Shown: positions 32,554 through 40,867, numbered from the stretch's first letter. The stretch: DNA of 64,000 bases from Methylobacterium soli (GCF_008806385.1 NZ_VZZK01000034.1:1-64000), one strand, 5' to 3'. The notes: generated from the sequence alone by a model not told the origin. Translations and numbers: made by a program.

Positions 32554-34380
32554 CTAAGCTAAGTGCCAACCTGCTTCGATGTCATACAAATGGTGCTGTT
32601 GTGCCTCAGCACTGAGGCCGATGGTGGTTGTCACACCCACGCGTGAGGCGCCATGATCCAGTTGCCCAGTCCAGAATGCCAATCCACCAGCCTCCGCATG
32701 CCGGCCCAAGGCATTCTCGTAGATAGCGTCCACGAACTGTGCATTGGTCATCCCACCGGTCTTATTCTGCACTTCTGGAGTTGCCAAAAACGTCTGCGTT
32801 AGGGCCTCGATTGACGCGCCATGCTTCACTTGGTTTGCCCAATAGAAGAGGCCGTCGGCGTCGGGCACGCGATCTAAAACCGCATGGTAGATCCGAGCAA
32901 CGTCCGACGCGGCTTTGTCGGCGACGAACACTCCAAAGTCAAATGCATCCTTAAGGTTGGCGAGATGTTCGCTGGAGAGCGAGAAGCTAATCGCCACGTC
33001 GGCACGCGGGGTACCTGCATTCAGTTGATTAACAAAGAAGCTTAGACCGCCAGCATCCGAATGGCGATGCAACGTTGCGTCGTATAGCTGTTCAACAAAA
33101 GTCGAGTTGCTGGAGGCGCCGGCTCTCAATTGCCCTTCCGGCGATGAAAGGAGGCTCCGGGCAACATCCTGCAGTGACGATCCATTAATGACTACATTGT
33201 AATAGTGCTCCAGACCCAAGGGATCGGGTGCTCTTCCAAGTATGCCATCATAAAGCGCATAAACCTTACCGCCGATGCTATTTGCATCGTGTGTTACCGT
33301 GCCGAACGGAACCTTTATCGAATTAATTTCCGGAAATATTTGCGATACAGGAACTCTATTATCGAAAAACTGGAGAAACTGAACGTCCTTTACGTAATCA
33401 TTAGAGCCGTTTCCAGTTACCGTGAAGTATGGACCTAAAATGTCATTAGGTGAATACTTGAATGTATAATTAGACATCGTCCCAAGATAAACAGCTGTGT
33501 TGCTGCCACCATAGCCAAAGATCTGGTTCTGCCCTATCCCACCCGCCAGATAATCATTTCCCGCACCGCCGCGAAGTGAGTCGCTGCCAGCTGCGCCGTA
33601 GAAAACAACACCCTGATTGCCGGCATTCAAAGTATTCCCGCTCGATCCCCCAACATAGATAGCGCGTTGATCGCCGGTGCTACGCTGAGAGAACGTATCT
33701 AGAGGATCATCGAGATAAACTCCTACGTGACCTGGAGTATAATGACCCGTCGTCGCGTCACCAAATCCACTAGATCCAGGCTGCGAAAACTTGAAGAGCA
33801 GCATCCCGAACATAGATGCCATTTCTTTTGGAACGCCAGCTTGAGCAAGCAAGTCACCGCTAAGCTTCGAGGCAAGTAGGTCGCTCTCAAGCATCAGCTG
33901 TGCGGGCGAGATTTTGCCATCAAACATGCGTTCCATCAAATTGAACTGCTTCGACATATGGTCAGACAGCAGATCATACACAGGATTTACTTTGTCGTAA
34001 GCTTGCTTAACTTGTTTTACAAAGTTTACGACGTTAGTAAACCCCTTTCTCGAAGCGTAATCCCCGACTACATCGAGGGCTTGATCCGTTATCCCTGATG
34101 GATCAAACGAAGGTAGGTCGGACGACAGAACGAAAGTGTCTGGAACACTAAGCACATGCCAATTGCTGCTCGAAAAGAAGTCGGGGGGTTGTTTCAGCGA
34201 CGCCGCGCTAACCTCCCGGACATCAAGAGCAAGGCCACCGTTCGGATTAAAAGCGGTATTGTATTTCTTGAAACCGGTATCAAATCCGCTAATGTATAGT
34301 GGCGGATTTGGGCTCAAAAGATTAGAATTGAGTGGAACTTGCGTTACAACAGAAATTTTGAAATACAAACTTTTCGACAT
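32554..34380 (-). CDS. secreted DUF4214/RTX-like protein
   Basis: 608 residues, AT-richer than the flanks. Residues ~1-250 are a unique N-terminal domain. Around 270-300 there are glycine-rich calcium-binding-repeat-like stretches (AAGSDSLRGGAGNDYLAGGI). Residues ~370-600 hold three DUF4214 repeats (VYALYDGILGRAPDPLGLEH; VEQLYDATLHRHSDAGGLSF; IYHAVLDRVPDADGLFYWAN; a fourth starts DAIYENALGRHAEAGG). No N-terminal signal peptide; RTX-like proteins leave by a type I system using a C-terminal signal. Probably a surface or extracellular adhesin-like product carried as cargo. Confidence 0.85.
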   Translation of the reverse strand: MSKSLYFKISVVTQVPLNSNLLSPNPPLYISGFDTGFKKYNTAFNPNGGLALDVREVSAASLKQPPDFFSSSNWHVLSVPDTFVLSSDLPSFDPSGITDQALDVVGDYASRKGFTNVVNFVKQVKQAYDKVNPVYDLLSDHMSKQFNLMERMFDGKISPAQLMLESDLLASKLSGDLLAQAGVPKEMASMFGMLLFKFSQPGSSGFGDATTGHYTPGHVGVYLDDPLDTFSQRSTGDQRAIYVGGSSGNTLNAGNQGVVFYGAAGSDSLRGGAGNDYLAGGIGQNQIFGYGGSNTAVYLGTMSNYTFKYSPNDILGPYFTVTGNGSNDYVKDVQFLQFFDNRVPVSQIFPEINSIKVPFGTVTHDANSIGGKVYALYDGILGRAPDPLGLEHYYNVVINGSSLQDVARSLLSSPEGQLRAGASSNSTFVEQLYDATLHRHSDAGGLSFFVNQLNAGTPRADVAISFSLSSEHLANLKDAFDFGVFVADKAASDVARIYHAVLDRVPDADGLFYWANQVKHGASIEALTQTFLATPEVQNKTGGMTNAQFVDAIYENALGRHAEAGGLAFWTGQLDHGASRVGVTTTIGLSAEAQQHHLYDIEAGWHLA

Positions 34381-34722
34381 TAAAATCTATGCCCCCCGCC
34401 TGTCGCCCTCAGTATTTAATACGGAAGGCTCGAATCCCTTTCGGCAGTGTTAGTGGATTTTTTCGATTTTGCTAGGGGTCTAACTCGTTTGCTCACCGAG
34501 GAACTCCATATTCGATCGGCCGATGCTGCATCACGCTTTTGGTACGCGATGGGTGATCTTCCCGGCTATCTTTTGCTGATGTGGTCGGCAGGAAAGCTTG
34601 TCCTTAGACTGGCATTTTTGAATGCAAGCTTGCGTTAATTATATCACGGAGAGTCGCTAGCCGAAGCAGAGCTGTGGCAAATGCTAGGTGATCTAATGTT
34701 TGTTTTTTCCGCCTGCTTGGCA
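34381..34722. other. AT-rich intergenic region
   Basis: About 340 bp. A rightward 63-codon frame at 34447 has a hydrophobic end but no ribosome site and is not called. Probably contains the promoter of the DUF4214 gene. Confidence 0.35.
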
Positions 34723-34866
34723 TCAACGCTGCCAGTGGTCCTGTCGGATCTTCCGGAGCACGATTACCGACGCAAACAGCACAGCAGCGGTGTCTCCAAG
34801 CGCAACCTTCGGATCGTTGGGCTGCAGCACCAACAAGACGGCCGCCGCGGCACGAGCGACGATCAC
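34723..34866 (-). CDS. small two-span membrane protein, tentative
   Basis: 47 residues from GTG 34866: IVARAAAAVLLVLQPNDPK, then VALGDTAAVLFASVIVLRKI. The frame also extends upstream through a CCPAC cysteine pair. It lies 40 bases downstream of the ribbon-helix-helix gene on the same strand. No good ribosome site, so only tentative. Confidence 0.35.
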   Translation of the reverse strand: MIVARAAAAVLLVLQPNDPKVALGDTAAVLFASVIVLRKIRQDHWQR

Positions 34867-34906
34867 CGCGCCGGTATTGCAGGCGGGGCAACACCTTTTG
34901 CCCCGC

Positions 34907-35110
34907 TCATTTGAAGACGTCCTTTTCGGCCTTCTCCTGCTCGCGCCGCTTGAGCTCGCGCTCGACAGCCTCGCGGACGAAGTCTGAGCGCTTCTCGCGC
35001 TCGTCCAGGACAGCATCGATCCGGGCCAGCGTGCCCTCGGCAAAGCGAGCCGGCATCTGCTCGTGATTGATCTGCTTGCGCCCCACGCGTGGCGATGTGG
35101 CTGATATCAT
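34907..35110 (-). CDS. ribbon-helix-helix DNA-binding protein (antitoxin-like)
   Basis: 67 residues from ATG 35110; an in-frame start at 35134 adds eight residues. The beta-strand region INHEQMPARFAEGTLARIDA followed by VLDEREKRSDFVREAVEREL is a typical RHH/CopG fold. A highly charged tail (KRREQEKAEKDVFK) follows. It faces the 35205 gene across a 95-bp region with three perfect TGATATCA boxes, which it probably binds. No toxin-like partner is obvious. Confidence 0.75.
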   Translation of the reverse strand: MISATSPRVGRKQINHEQMPARFAEGTLARIDAVLDEREKRSDFVREAVERELKRREQEKAEKDVFK

Positions 35111-35187
35111 CAATTCCGTCAATTCAGCCTCCAATGTGATATCACCTATTGACCCGATATTTGATATCTTCTATTTAGATGATATCA
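35102..35187. promoter_or_regulatory. TGATATCA operator cluster
   Basis: Perfect palindromes TGATATCA at 35102, 35137 and 35180, and a one-mismatch copy TGATATCT at 35162, in the divergent region between the RHH gene and the 35205 gene. The first overlaps the RHH start, consistent with autoregulation. Confidence 0.65.
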
Positions 35188-35204
35188 GGTACGGAGGCAA
35201 GCCG

Positions 35205-35555
35205 ATGTCCATCCGCCGTCAGATCTCCTGGACCGCTGCCACTCGCGACATGCGCAACGACCGCACCATCGTGGCTGCACCCGCGACGCTAGCCGAGCGC
35301 ATCGCCCGGCAGCACGCACGCGAGGAGAATGTCCGCGCCTACCGCGCGGCTCAGGCGTCTCTGGCCGTCGCCGCTGCTCAGCCCCTCGCCAGCGCCGGTG
35401 GCTACGACCGAGCCGCCATCATGACCCTCGCCAACGCCATCGTCCGCGAGCGGATGACGGCCCGTCTTGGCCAGTCCTACCGCGCCCTGATCGGTAAGGC
35501 CCTGAAGCAGGCGTGGTCTGCCGCCCGAGACGCTCGCCGAGCAGCTGCGCACTGA
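35205..35555 (+). CDS. hypothetical protein under the TGATATCA operators
   Basis: 116 residues, basic and Ala/Arg-rich, helical (TLAERIARQHAREENVRAYR; SYRALIGKALKQAWSAARDA). ACGGAGGCAAGCCG gives a strong ribosome site for ATG 35205. It could be a partner of the RHH protein, but no toxin family is recognisable. Confidence 0.6.
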   Translation: MSIRRQISWTAATRDMRNDRTIVAAPATLAERIARQHAREENVRAYRAAQASLAVAAAQPLASAGGYDRAAIMTLANAIVRERMTARLGQSYRALIGKALKQAWSAARDARRAAAH

Positions 35556-35642
35556 TCTAACCGCAGCACCTCTCTCGAACCGGAGAGGCTCCAGCGCCGC
35601 ACCCCGCATCCCTGACGACCTCAAGCCCCGGAGACACCGGTC

Positions 35643-35912
35643 ATGGCAATGACGAAGTACGCCCGCACAACACCCGCTGCTGCGCAGGAACGCGCCAACC
35701 CGTCAGCCCCGCGGGCGCCGCGGGGCGCAGTCCGAGAGCTCGGTGGCTGTGGGGCCTCTCACGTCGAGGCCTGGAAGGCCGTCAGCCCCGTCCGGCCAGA
35801 CACGACGCACGTGCGCGCCCTCCGCTTCCTCGACGTCGGCGGCGAGCTCCTGGCGGCGTTCGTCCTGATCGCAGGCGGGGCCGGGGTTGTGGGACTGGCT
35901 TCGCTGCTTTGA
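35643..35912 (+). CDS. small protein with C-terminal membrane span
   Basis: 89 residues; polar N-terminus, then FLDVGGELLAAFVLIAGGAG plus VVGLASLL as one membrane segment. Weak evidence; CGGAGACACCGGTC lies before ATG. Confidence 0.4.
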   Translation: MAMTKYARTTPAAAQERANPSAPRAPRGAVRELGGCGASHVEAWKAVSPVRPDTTHVRALRFLDVGGELLAAFVLIAGGAGVVGLASLL

Positions 35913-36092
35913 GCTGCCTGAAGCTTTGAGGCTTGATCCCTGTGTCCTGAAATCTCAAAACCCAAGAGACAGACGGGCGCGGGCTCATTGCTCAGCTGGG
36001 GCGCGTGCATCGCTGGGGACGGGTTCAGAGCAAGCGAGACTTGCTGAACTGAGCCATGCGAGGCTGAGGGCTCAACAGAGCATGGCATCCTC

Positions 36093-36836
36093 GTGGACCA
36101 GATCACTTTCCGCTTTTTTCAATCCGCTTGGAACGTCCTTGGGGTTTTAGGGCTTCTCTTTGCTCTCGCTAGTGTAGCAACCTACTGGGCGTTCAAAATC
36201 CTCAGTACAAAATGGCTCGACGCAAGGTTCAACGAGCGACTGGAAAGCTATAAGCATGCTCAGCAAAGAGAGTTGGAGCACCTGAAATTTGAGATAAATT
36301 CTCTATTGGATCGCACAACAAAGATCCACCAACTAGAATTTGAGTGCTTACCAGAGGCTTGGCGGCAGGTTACTGACGCATTTTTCTATGGAAAGGAACT
36401 TACTTTATCTTTCCGATCATATGCCGACATAACGAAGCTCGTGGATGCGGAGGCCAGAGAGGTCTTCGCTCGACATGAATTTAGCCCCGGTACAATCAAT
36501 ACTATCCTGACATCGCCAGATCGTCAGCAGGCATATGTCTACGCAACTGATCTCAAGCAATATAACATAGCCAACGAAATCGTAAACAAGTTTCGTATTC
36601 ACCTACGAAAATACGGAATTTTCATTCGGCCGGAAATTAGATCGGGCTTTGAGAAACTCGAAATAATCATTGCCGAAGCAATGACTGAGAGAATGATTTC
36701 ATTTCAGAAACTCGGCAAATCGGATCGATGGGATCGGTCCGAGCGGCTCCACTCTGAAGGAGATGAGGCGTACAAAGCGCTTGAGAAGGCCGTCCAAGAC
36801 AGGCTTTGGAATTCGCTTGGTCAGCCTCGCGGTTGA
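36093..36836 (+). CDS. membrane-anchored coiled-coil protein of unknown function
   Basis: 247 residues, markedly AT-richer than most of the window. One N-terminal span (WNVLGVLGLLFALASVATYW), then a helical region (ARFNERLESYKHAQQRELEH) likely coiled coil, and a soluble C-terminal domain (DAFFYGKELTLSFRSYADIT). Topology predicts cytoplasmic C-terminus. Composition and place in the island near the right att site suggest horizontally acquired cargo. I recognise no domain. Confidence 0.65.
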   Translation: MDQITFRFFQSAWNVLGVLGLLFALASVATYWAFKILSTKWLDARFNERLESYKHAQQRELEHLKFEINSLLDRTTKIHQLEFECLPEAWRQVTDAFFYGKELTLSFRSYADITKLVDAEAREVFARHEFSPGTINTILTSPDRQQAYVYATDLKQYNIANEIVNKFRIHLRKYGIFIRPEIRSGFEKLEIIIAEAMTERMISFQKLGKSDRWDRSERLHSEGDEAYKALEKAVQDRLWNSLGQPRG

Positions 36837-37012
36837 AACGTCGGCTACTTCGCAACCCAAATTCGGCGCTCGAGGCGACGCCTTCGCAGCCGCAAGGCCC
36901 GCGGGCGTTTCCATAGCTCGGTTCGCTCGCGCGTGCGGCCATCCACAGCTCAGCCGCGCCCGGCTGCGAAGACCCGATGGCCTGGTCAGACGCTCCTCGG
37001 TAGCTTGGCAGT

Positions 37013-37288
37013 ATGATCCGCATAGCCTCCGCCCTCATCCTCGTCCTGCTTGCATGGCCCGCCATGGCCTGGGACGGGTCCGACAGCTCTAATTGCAACG
37101 GCGTCGAGATCGAGAAGGGCCAGACCGTCCGGCGGGGCCGCGAGGTCGAGTTCTATGACCACGGCGCCGGCTCGTTCCGCACGATTGATGTGGACAGCGT
37201 TCGCAGAAGCGGCAGCGGTGTGGAGATCGAGGGGACCGACAGCGATGGCAACGCGGTGACGCTCGACATGGATGGAAGCGGGGAGTGA
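37013..37288 (+). CDS. DUF5334-like secreted protein
   Basis: 91 residues with signal peptide MIRIASALILVLLAWPAMAW. The mature part DGSDSSNCNGVEIEKGQTVR and RRGREVEFYDHGAG followed by FRTIDVDSVRR matches the DUF5334 pattern of small periplasmic proteins with an OB-like beta fold. Function unknown. Near the right end of the element. Confidence 0.7.
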   Translation: MIRIASALILVLLAWPAMAWDGSDSSNCNGVEIEKGQTVRRGREVEFYDHGAGSFRTIDVDSVRRSGSGVEIEGTDSDGNAVTLDMDGSGE

Positions 37289-37689
37289 CAGCGGCCTGAT
37301 CGCCTACGGTCGCCCCCTGCCGTTCGAGAGCTGCTCCAGCACGGCCGAGACGATTGCGAGCTCAAGGCCCCCGGAATGGCTGACAGCCTCACTGGCTCCC
37401 CTGCCCTCTGACCTCTCGACCCTAGCTGTGCTCGTTTCGGCTGCGAAGGTCATCTGAACCAAGCAGCCGGGCAATGCGGCGGAGGTGAGTAGCAGGGCCG
37501 CATCGCAGGCCTTCGCTTCGAGCAGGATGGCGAAGCGCGCCTTCCTGTCCGGCGACTGCTTTCCTGTGCATGCGACCTACACCTCGACGAAAAGCTGGCG
37601 CTCGGGCGCCGTCGCATCAGAGGCGCGTTCGCGGAGGCTGCTGATCAGCGAAGGGTTGGCGATCGTGAAGCGCCGTCAGCTCACCGGTG
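37289..37689. other. right-end region of the element without a supported gene
   Basis: Frames at 37272-37457 and 37485-37694 are open but have no ribosome sites and shadow-like composition. The tail of this stretch leads into the arm-type repeats. Confidence 0.35.
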
Positions 37690-37711
37690 TGTGAGACGAC
37701 TGTGTGAGACG
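37690..37711. repeat. integrase arm-type repeats, right end
   Basis: TGTGAGACG at 37690-37698 and 37703-37711, the same motif as at 15085-15105, 13 bp apart here and 12 bp apart at the left end. About 35 bp inside attR. Confidence 0.55.
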
Positions 37712-37745
37712 GAACGGCGGCTGGCCGCTAAATATCTGAAATGAT

Positions 37746-37794
37746 TGGAGCGGGCGATCGGGATCGAACCGACGACATTCAGCTTGGGAAGCTG
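37746..37794 (-). other. right attachment site (part of intact tRNA-Gly)
   Basis: 49 bp identical to attL 14942-14990; it forms the 3' portion of the complete tRNA-Gly gene. The element supplies this 3' end, so the tRNA stays functional after integration. Confidence 0.92.
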
Positions 37795-37820
37795 ACGTTC
37801 TACCACTGAACTACGCCCGC
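37746..37820 (-). tRNA. tRNA-Gly (anticodon CCC)
   Basis: Full cloverleaf on the minus strand starting GCGGGCGTAGTTCAG at 37820, anticodon loop TTCCCAA (CCC), T-arm GTCGGTTCGATCCCGAT, acceptor CGCCCGCT and encoded CCA at 37748-37746. Reads GGG codons. It is the integration target of the 22.8 kb element. Confidence 0.95.
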
Positions 37821-38027
37821 CTGCGGCGCCCGTGAGGGCGAGCCGCGTGCCGGCGTCTGGCGCCGGGACGGGCGGACCATAACAGAGCCGATTGCGTTGT
37901 CCACGGCCTCGTTCGCCGCGCGGCGACTGGCCGACGCCAGCCGTTCACATTGGCGGCGCTTTCCAGTACTGCTCCCCGGCCCTTGCCGAACCGTCCGGGC
38001 GCCGCGACGGCTTGCCGTTGGAGACAG

Positions 38028-38702
38028 ATGGACACGATTGCCGCCCCCGAGGGCCTGCTCGCTCCGCCGAGCGACCTGGCTCCGCGTCACGCCCGCCTCG
38101 TCCTCGCTTCCGCGTCGCCGCGCCGCCTGGCCCTGTTGCAGCAGGTCGGGATCGAGCCCGACGCGCTCCTGCCCGCCGATGTGGACGAGACGCCGCGCAA
38201 ATCCGAGACGCCCCGCGAGCTCGCGCGCCGGCTCGCCCGCGCCAAGCTCGAAGCCGCGCAGGAGGCCGCCCGCCGCCGCGACGACCTGAGCCAGGCTTGG
38301 CTCCTCTCCGCCGACACGGTGGTGGCGGTCGGCCGGCGCATCCTGCCGAAGGCCGAGATCCCCGAGGAAGCCGCCGATTGCCTGCGCCTGCTCTCGGGGC
38401 GGCAGCACCGCGTCTTCACCGCGATCTGCCTGCTCTCGCCCAAGGATGCCCGGCGCGAGCGCATCGTCGAGAGCCGGGTCCGGTTCAAGCGCCTCTCGGG
38501 CCGAGAGATCGAGAGCTACCTCGCCTCGGGCGAGTGGCGCGGCAAGGCGGGCGGCTACGCCATCCAGGGCTTGGCCGGCAGCTTCGTCGTCAAGCTCGTC
38601 GGCTCGCACAGCGCCGTCATCGGCCTGCCCCTCTACGAGACCGTGAGCCTGCTCGATGGCGCGGGCTACCCGGTTCGCGGGAGCTGGGGCGGCCCGGCAT
38701 GA
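38028..38702 (+). CDS. maf: Maf-like nucleoside triphosphate pyrophosphatase
   Basis: 224 residues from ATG 38028 (TTGGAGACAG ahead). The Maf signature LVLASASPRRLALL sits near the N-terminus, VDETPRKSETP follows, the catalytic Asp region is LLSADTVVAVG, and EWRGKAGGYAIQGLAGSFV is the conserved C-terminal motif. The family hydrolyses dTTP/UTP or modified nucleotides and can inhibit division. Directly overlaps yacG, a common alphaproteobacterial pair. Core chromosomal. Confidence 0.93.
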   Translation: MDTIAAPEGLLAPPSDLAPRHARLVLASASPRRLALLQQVGIEPDALLPADVDETPRKSETPRELARRLARAKLEAAQEAARRRDDLSQAWLLSADTVVAVGRRILPKAEIPEEAADCLRLLSGRQHRVFTAICLLSPKDARRERIVESRVRFKRLSGREIESYLASGEWRGKAGGYAIQGLAGSFVVKLVGSHSAVIGLPLYETVSLLDGAGYPVRGSWGGPA

Positions 38703-38884
38703 GCGCGACCCCTAAGAAGCCCGCCCCCTGCCCGATCTGCGGCCGGCCCGCGGAGGCCGCCTTCACGCCGTTCTGCTCGGCGCGCTGCGCCGACATCGAT
38801 CTCGGCCGCTGGCTCAGCGACCGCTACGTGATTCCGTCCGAGGATGAGGACGACACCGATCCGCCCCGCGAGCCGGCGGAATAG
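38699..38884 (+). CDS. yacG: DNA gyrase inhibitor YacG
   Basis: 61 residues with the YacG zinc pattern CPICGRPA ... FCSARCADIDLGRWL and an acidic tail. Binds zinc through four Cys and in E. coli inhibits GyrB. ATG overlaps the maf stop (ATGA). Confidence 0.92.
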   Translation: MSATPKKPAPCPICGRPAEAAFTPFCSARCADIDLGRWLSDRYVIPSEDEDDTDPPREPAE

Positions 38885-39000
38885 AACCGGCGCGGATTTG
38901 CCCGAAAACCCGCTGGACGCGCGCGCAACGAGGCTGGACAGGTCCATCCGCACTCACTATACCCCCGCTCCAGCCGACGCCGTCAGGCGCTCCGGCGGAT

Positions 39001-39076
39001 GCCCAGGTAGCTCAGTTGGTAGAGCATGCGACTGAAAATCGCAGTGTCGGCGGTTCGACTCCGTCCCTGGGCACCA
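39001..39076 (+). tRNA. tRNA-Phe (anticodon GAA)
   Basis: GCCCAGGTAGCTCAGTTGGT start, anticodon loop CTGAAAA (GAA), T-arm CGGTTCGACTCCG, encoded CCA at 39074-39076. Its 3' end abuts a second phage integrase, so it is the likely attachment site of the right-hand prophage-like region. Confidence 0.95.
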
Positions 39077-39084
39077 CTCTTTTC

Positions 39085-39133
39085 CTGAGCGTGTTCCGAC
39101 ACTTAGCGACTCCCGCTCAGAAACTGCTTTTTT
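39085..39133 (+). terminator. terminator after tRNA-Phe
   Basis: CTGAGCG (39085-39091) pairs with CGCTCAG (39114-39120) and is followed after 7 bases by TTTTTT. CACTTAGCG occurs twice here (39100, 39134) and may instead be integrase arm sites. Confidence 0.5.
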
Positions 39134-39146
39134 CACTTAGCGGCGG

Positions 39147-40214
39147 TTAGTTCGGCGGGTAGACAATCTCGTCGCTGTTTGTGCTCCGTGACCCGAGCAG
39201 ATCGATCCGCTCCATCGCGTCTTTCGTCGCCGCCTCCTTCTTGGCCCTCTCGCTGTAGAGCTGCGCCATCGTGAGCGTCTTCTGGCCCAGGACGCGTCGG
39301 ATCGTGTCGAGGTCGCAGCCCGCATCCGCCAGGTGCCCGCCGAGCGTGTGGCGCAGGCCGTGAATGGTCAATCCGGTGCGCACCTTCCCCTCCGCCTCCA
39401 GCTTGTCCGTGAACTTGTCCCAGACCGAGTTGAAACCGCTCTCGGTCCAGGGCGTCCCGCGGGAGGTCGCGGCGATCGTCGGCGCCGTGTGCTGGGGCAC
39501 GCTCGCCAGGATCGCGGCGAGCTCCGGATGGATCCGGATGAAGATCTCCTCGCCGGTCTTCGAGGTCTCGATCCGCCCGCCCTTGATCGCGTCCTTGCGC
39601 AGGGTCAGCGCATCACGCTTCCGGACGCCCGTGAACATCGCGAGCGCGACCGGCACCTTCAGGTGCGGCGGCGCCGCAGCGAGCACGACATGGCGCTCGG
39701 CGAGGGACCACGGCCGGTTCGCCTTCGGCTTGCTCTTGTCCCGCTTGGCTCGCTTGACGAAGAAGGCCGGGTTCTGGGTGACGTACTTGCGCTCGATCGC
39801 AAAGCCGAACAGGACCGACAGGACGGAGAGCATGTAGTTCGCCGTGCGCCTGCCGCGCTTCATCGCGACCTTGTCCCGGATGACGGATAGCCCCGCCGAA
39901 TCGATGCTCTTGATCGGCACATCGTGCAGCGGCTTGGCGATCTCGAAGTAGCGCTCGTAGCCGGAGCGCGTCGCCATCGCGAGATCGGCGAAGGCGGGGG
40001 TCTTCTTGTACTCGTCCATCACGCCCTTGAGCGTGCCATTCGGCGCCGGGGGCTTCTTGGCCACCACGCCGTCGAGCTCGGCCACTTCAGCGGCGAAGGC
40101 AGCGGTGCCGTACTCCGCCTTGATCGCCTTGCCGGTGGCGCGATGGTAATTCCGCCATTTCCCGTGCCGGTCCTGGTATCGCTTCACGCCCGCGATCGGC
40201 GCCTTCGCGATCAC
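39147..40214 (-). CDS. int: tyrosine integrase next to tRNA-Phe
   Basis: 355 residues. Core-binding domain about residues 60-160, catalytic domain with Arg in MFTGVRKRDALTL, His-x-x-Arg in HGLRHTLGGHLADAG and Tyr in MAQLYSERAKK. It recombines element and tRNA-Phe att sites. The gene points toward the tRNA, 70 bp away. GTG or ATG start at 40214 overlaps the end of the next gene by about 128 bp, so the true start may be further in. Confidence 0.92.
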   Translation of the reverse strand: MIAKAPIAGVKRYQDRHGKWRNYHRATGKAIKAEYGTAAFAAEVAELDGVVAKKPPAPNGTLKGVMDEYKKTPAFADLAMATRSGYERYFEIAKPLHDVPIKSIDSAGLSVIRDKVAMKRGRRTANYMLSVLSVLFGFAIERKYVTQNPAFFVKRAKRDKSKPKANRPWSLAERHVVLAAAPPHLKVPVALAMFTGVRKRDALTLRKDAIKGGRIETSKTGEEIFIRIHPELAAILASVPQHTAPTIAATSRGTPWTESGFNSVWDKFTDKLEAEGKVRTGLTIHGLRHTLGGHLADAGCDLDTIRRVLGQKTLTMAQLYSERAKKEAATKDAMERIDLLGSRSTNSDEIVYPPN

Positions 40215-40446
40215 CCCAGAACTCGGCGATGGCGTCGGCCATCGTCTTTAAGCCGCCCTTCGCAGGCGTCTTGCGATCCTCGATCCAGTTGTCGAGGTCG
40301 AAACGGTCGTAGCGCTCCAGCCGCCGGTCGCCGAACGACATGGGCACCACGGGGCACTCGCGCTCGAAGACGCTGGGCGAGAAGCCGCAATAGGCGGCAG
40401 CCTCGGCCCGCGTCATCAGCCTTGGTTCGATGTGCGCGCGAGCCAT
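40087..40446 (-). CDS. helix-turn-helix excisionase-like protein
   Basis: 119 residues. RAEAAAYCGFSPSVFER is an AlpA/excisionase helix-turn-helix and RYDRFDLDNWIEDRK its wing. The last third reads through the integrase start region and has a different, Arg-rich composition, so it may have arisen by loss of an earlier stop. Expected to direct excision or regulate integrase. Confidence 0.7.
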   Translation of the reverse strand: MARAHIEPRLMTRAEAAAYCGFSPSVFERECPVVPMSFGDRRLERYDRFDLDNWIEDRKTPAKGGLKTMADAIAEFWGDREGADRGREAIPGPAREMAELPSRHRQGDQGGVRHRCLRR

Positions 40447-40449
40447 GGT

Positions 40450-40650
40450 TCAGGCGCCCTCCCCCTTGGCGAGCAAGACCCGCAGCCGTTCGACCGCAGA
40501 CTCGAGGCGTTTCTCCGCCTCGATCGCTTCATCCACGGCTTCGCGCGCGACCGCAGCCGTCACGGCGTCATGTGCCTCGACGACTTGGCGGGCCCCTTCG
40601 CGCAGCGCTTCGTGAGCCGTCTGGTTAGGGCCTAGCTGCGGCTCACCCAT
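40450..40650 (-). CDS. small helical hypothetical protein
   Basis: 66 residues, a single long Ala/Glu-rich helix (ALREGARQVVEAHDAVTAAV, then EAEKRLESAVERLRVLLAKG). Starts ATG 40650 and ends 3 bp before the excisionase-like gene. Function unknown. Confidence 0.55.
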   Translation of the reverse strand: MGEPQLGPNQTAHEALREGARQVVEAHDAVTAAVAREAVDEAIEAEKRLESAVERLRVLLAKGEGA

Positions 40651-40765
40651 GATGCCCCTCCCCCATCGCGAACAGGTCCGGCTTCTCGGCCGCGGCCTGG
40701 ACCCGGTAATCGGCCGCAATCGCTTCCATGGTCGCGATCTCGCGTTCCGCATTGGCCATCTTCAT
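40643..40765 (-). CDS. 40-residue ORF coupled to the next gene
   Basis: KMANAEREIATMEAIAADYR plus VQAAAEKPDLFAMGEG; stop overlaps the start region of the 40450 gene by 8 bp. Short and unrecognised; included because of the overlap and helical composition. Confidence 0.45.
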   Translation of the reverse strand: MKMANAEREIATMEAIAADYRVQAAAEKPDLFAMGEGHHG

Positions 40766-40867
40766 GCGCCCGCTCGCGACGAGGCTGGCTACCCCACAAG
40801 ATCCATGGTGACGGCCGAAGTCCGGCTCTACAATGGAGCGACCAGCAGTCTTGTGGTGTGATCCGCC

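Larger units (their letters stand above)
14942..37794. mobile_element. 22.8 kb integrative element in tRNA-Gly(CCC)
   Basis: Bounded by perfect 49-bp direct repeats with the tyrosine integrase just inside the left one. Removing one repeat and everything between restores a single intact tRNA-Gly next to maf. Cargo: regulators, primase-helicase with an iteron-like array, serine recombinase, phage-like small genes, a TA locus, two MucR-like proteins, a DUF4214 protein and several AT-rich genes. I see no terminase large subunit, portal or capsid, and no conjugation genes, so it could be a phage satellite, a plasmid-like integrative element or a reduced prophage. Confidence 0.88.
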
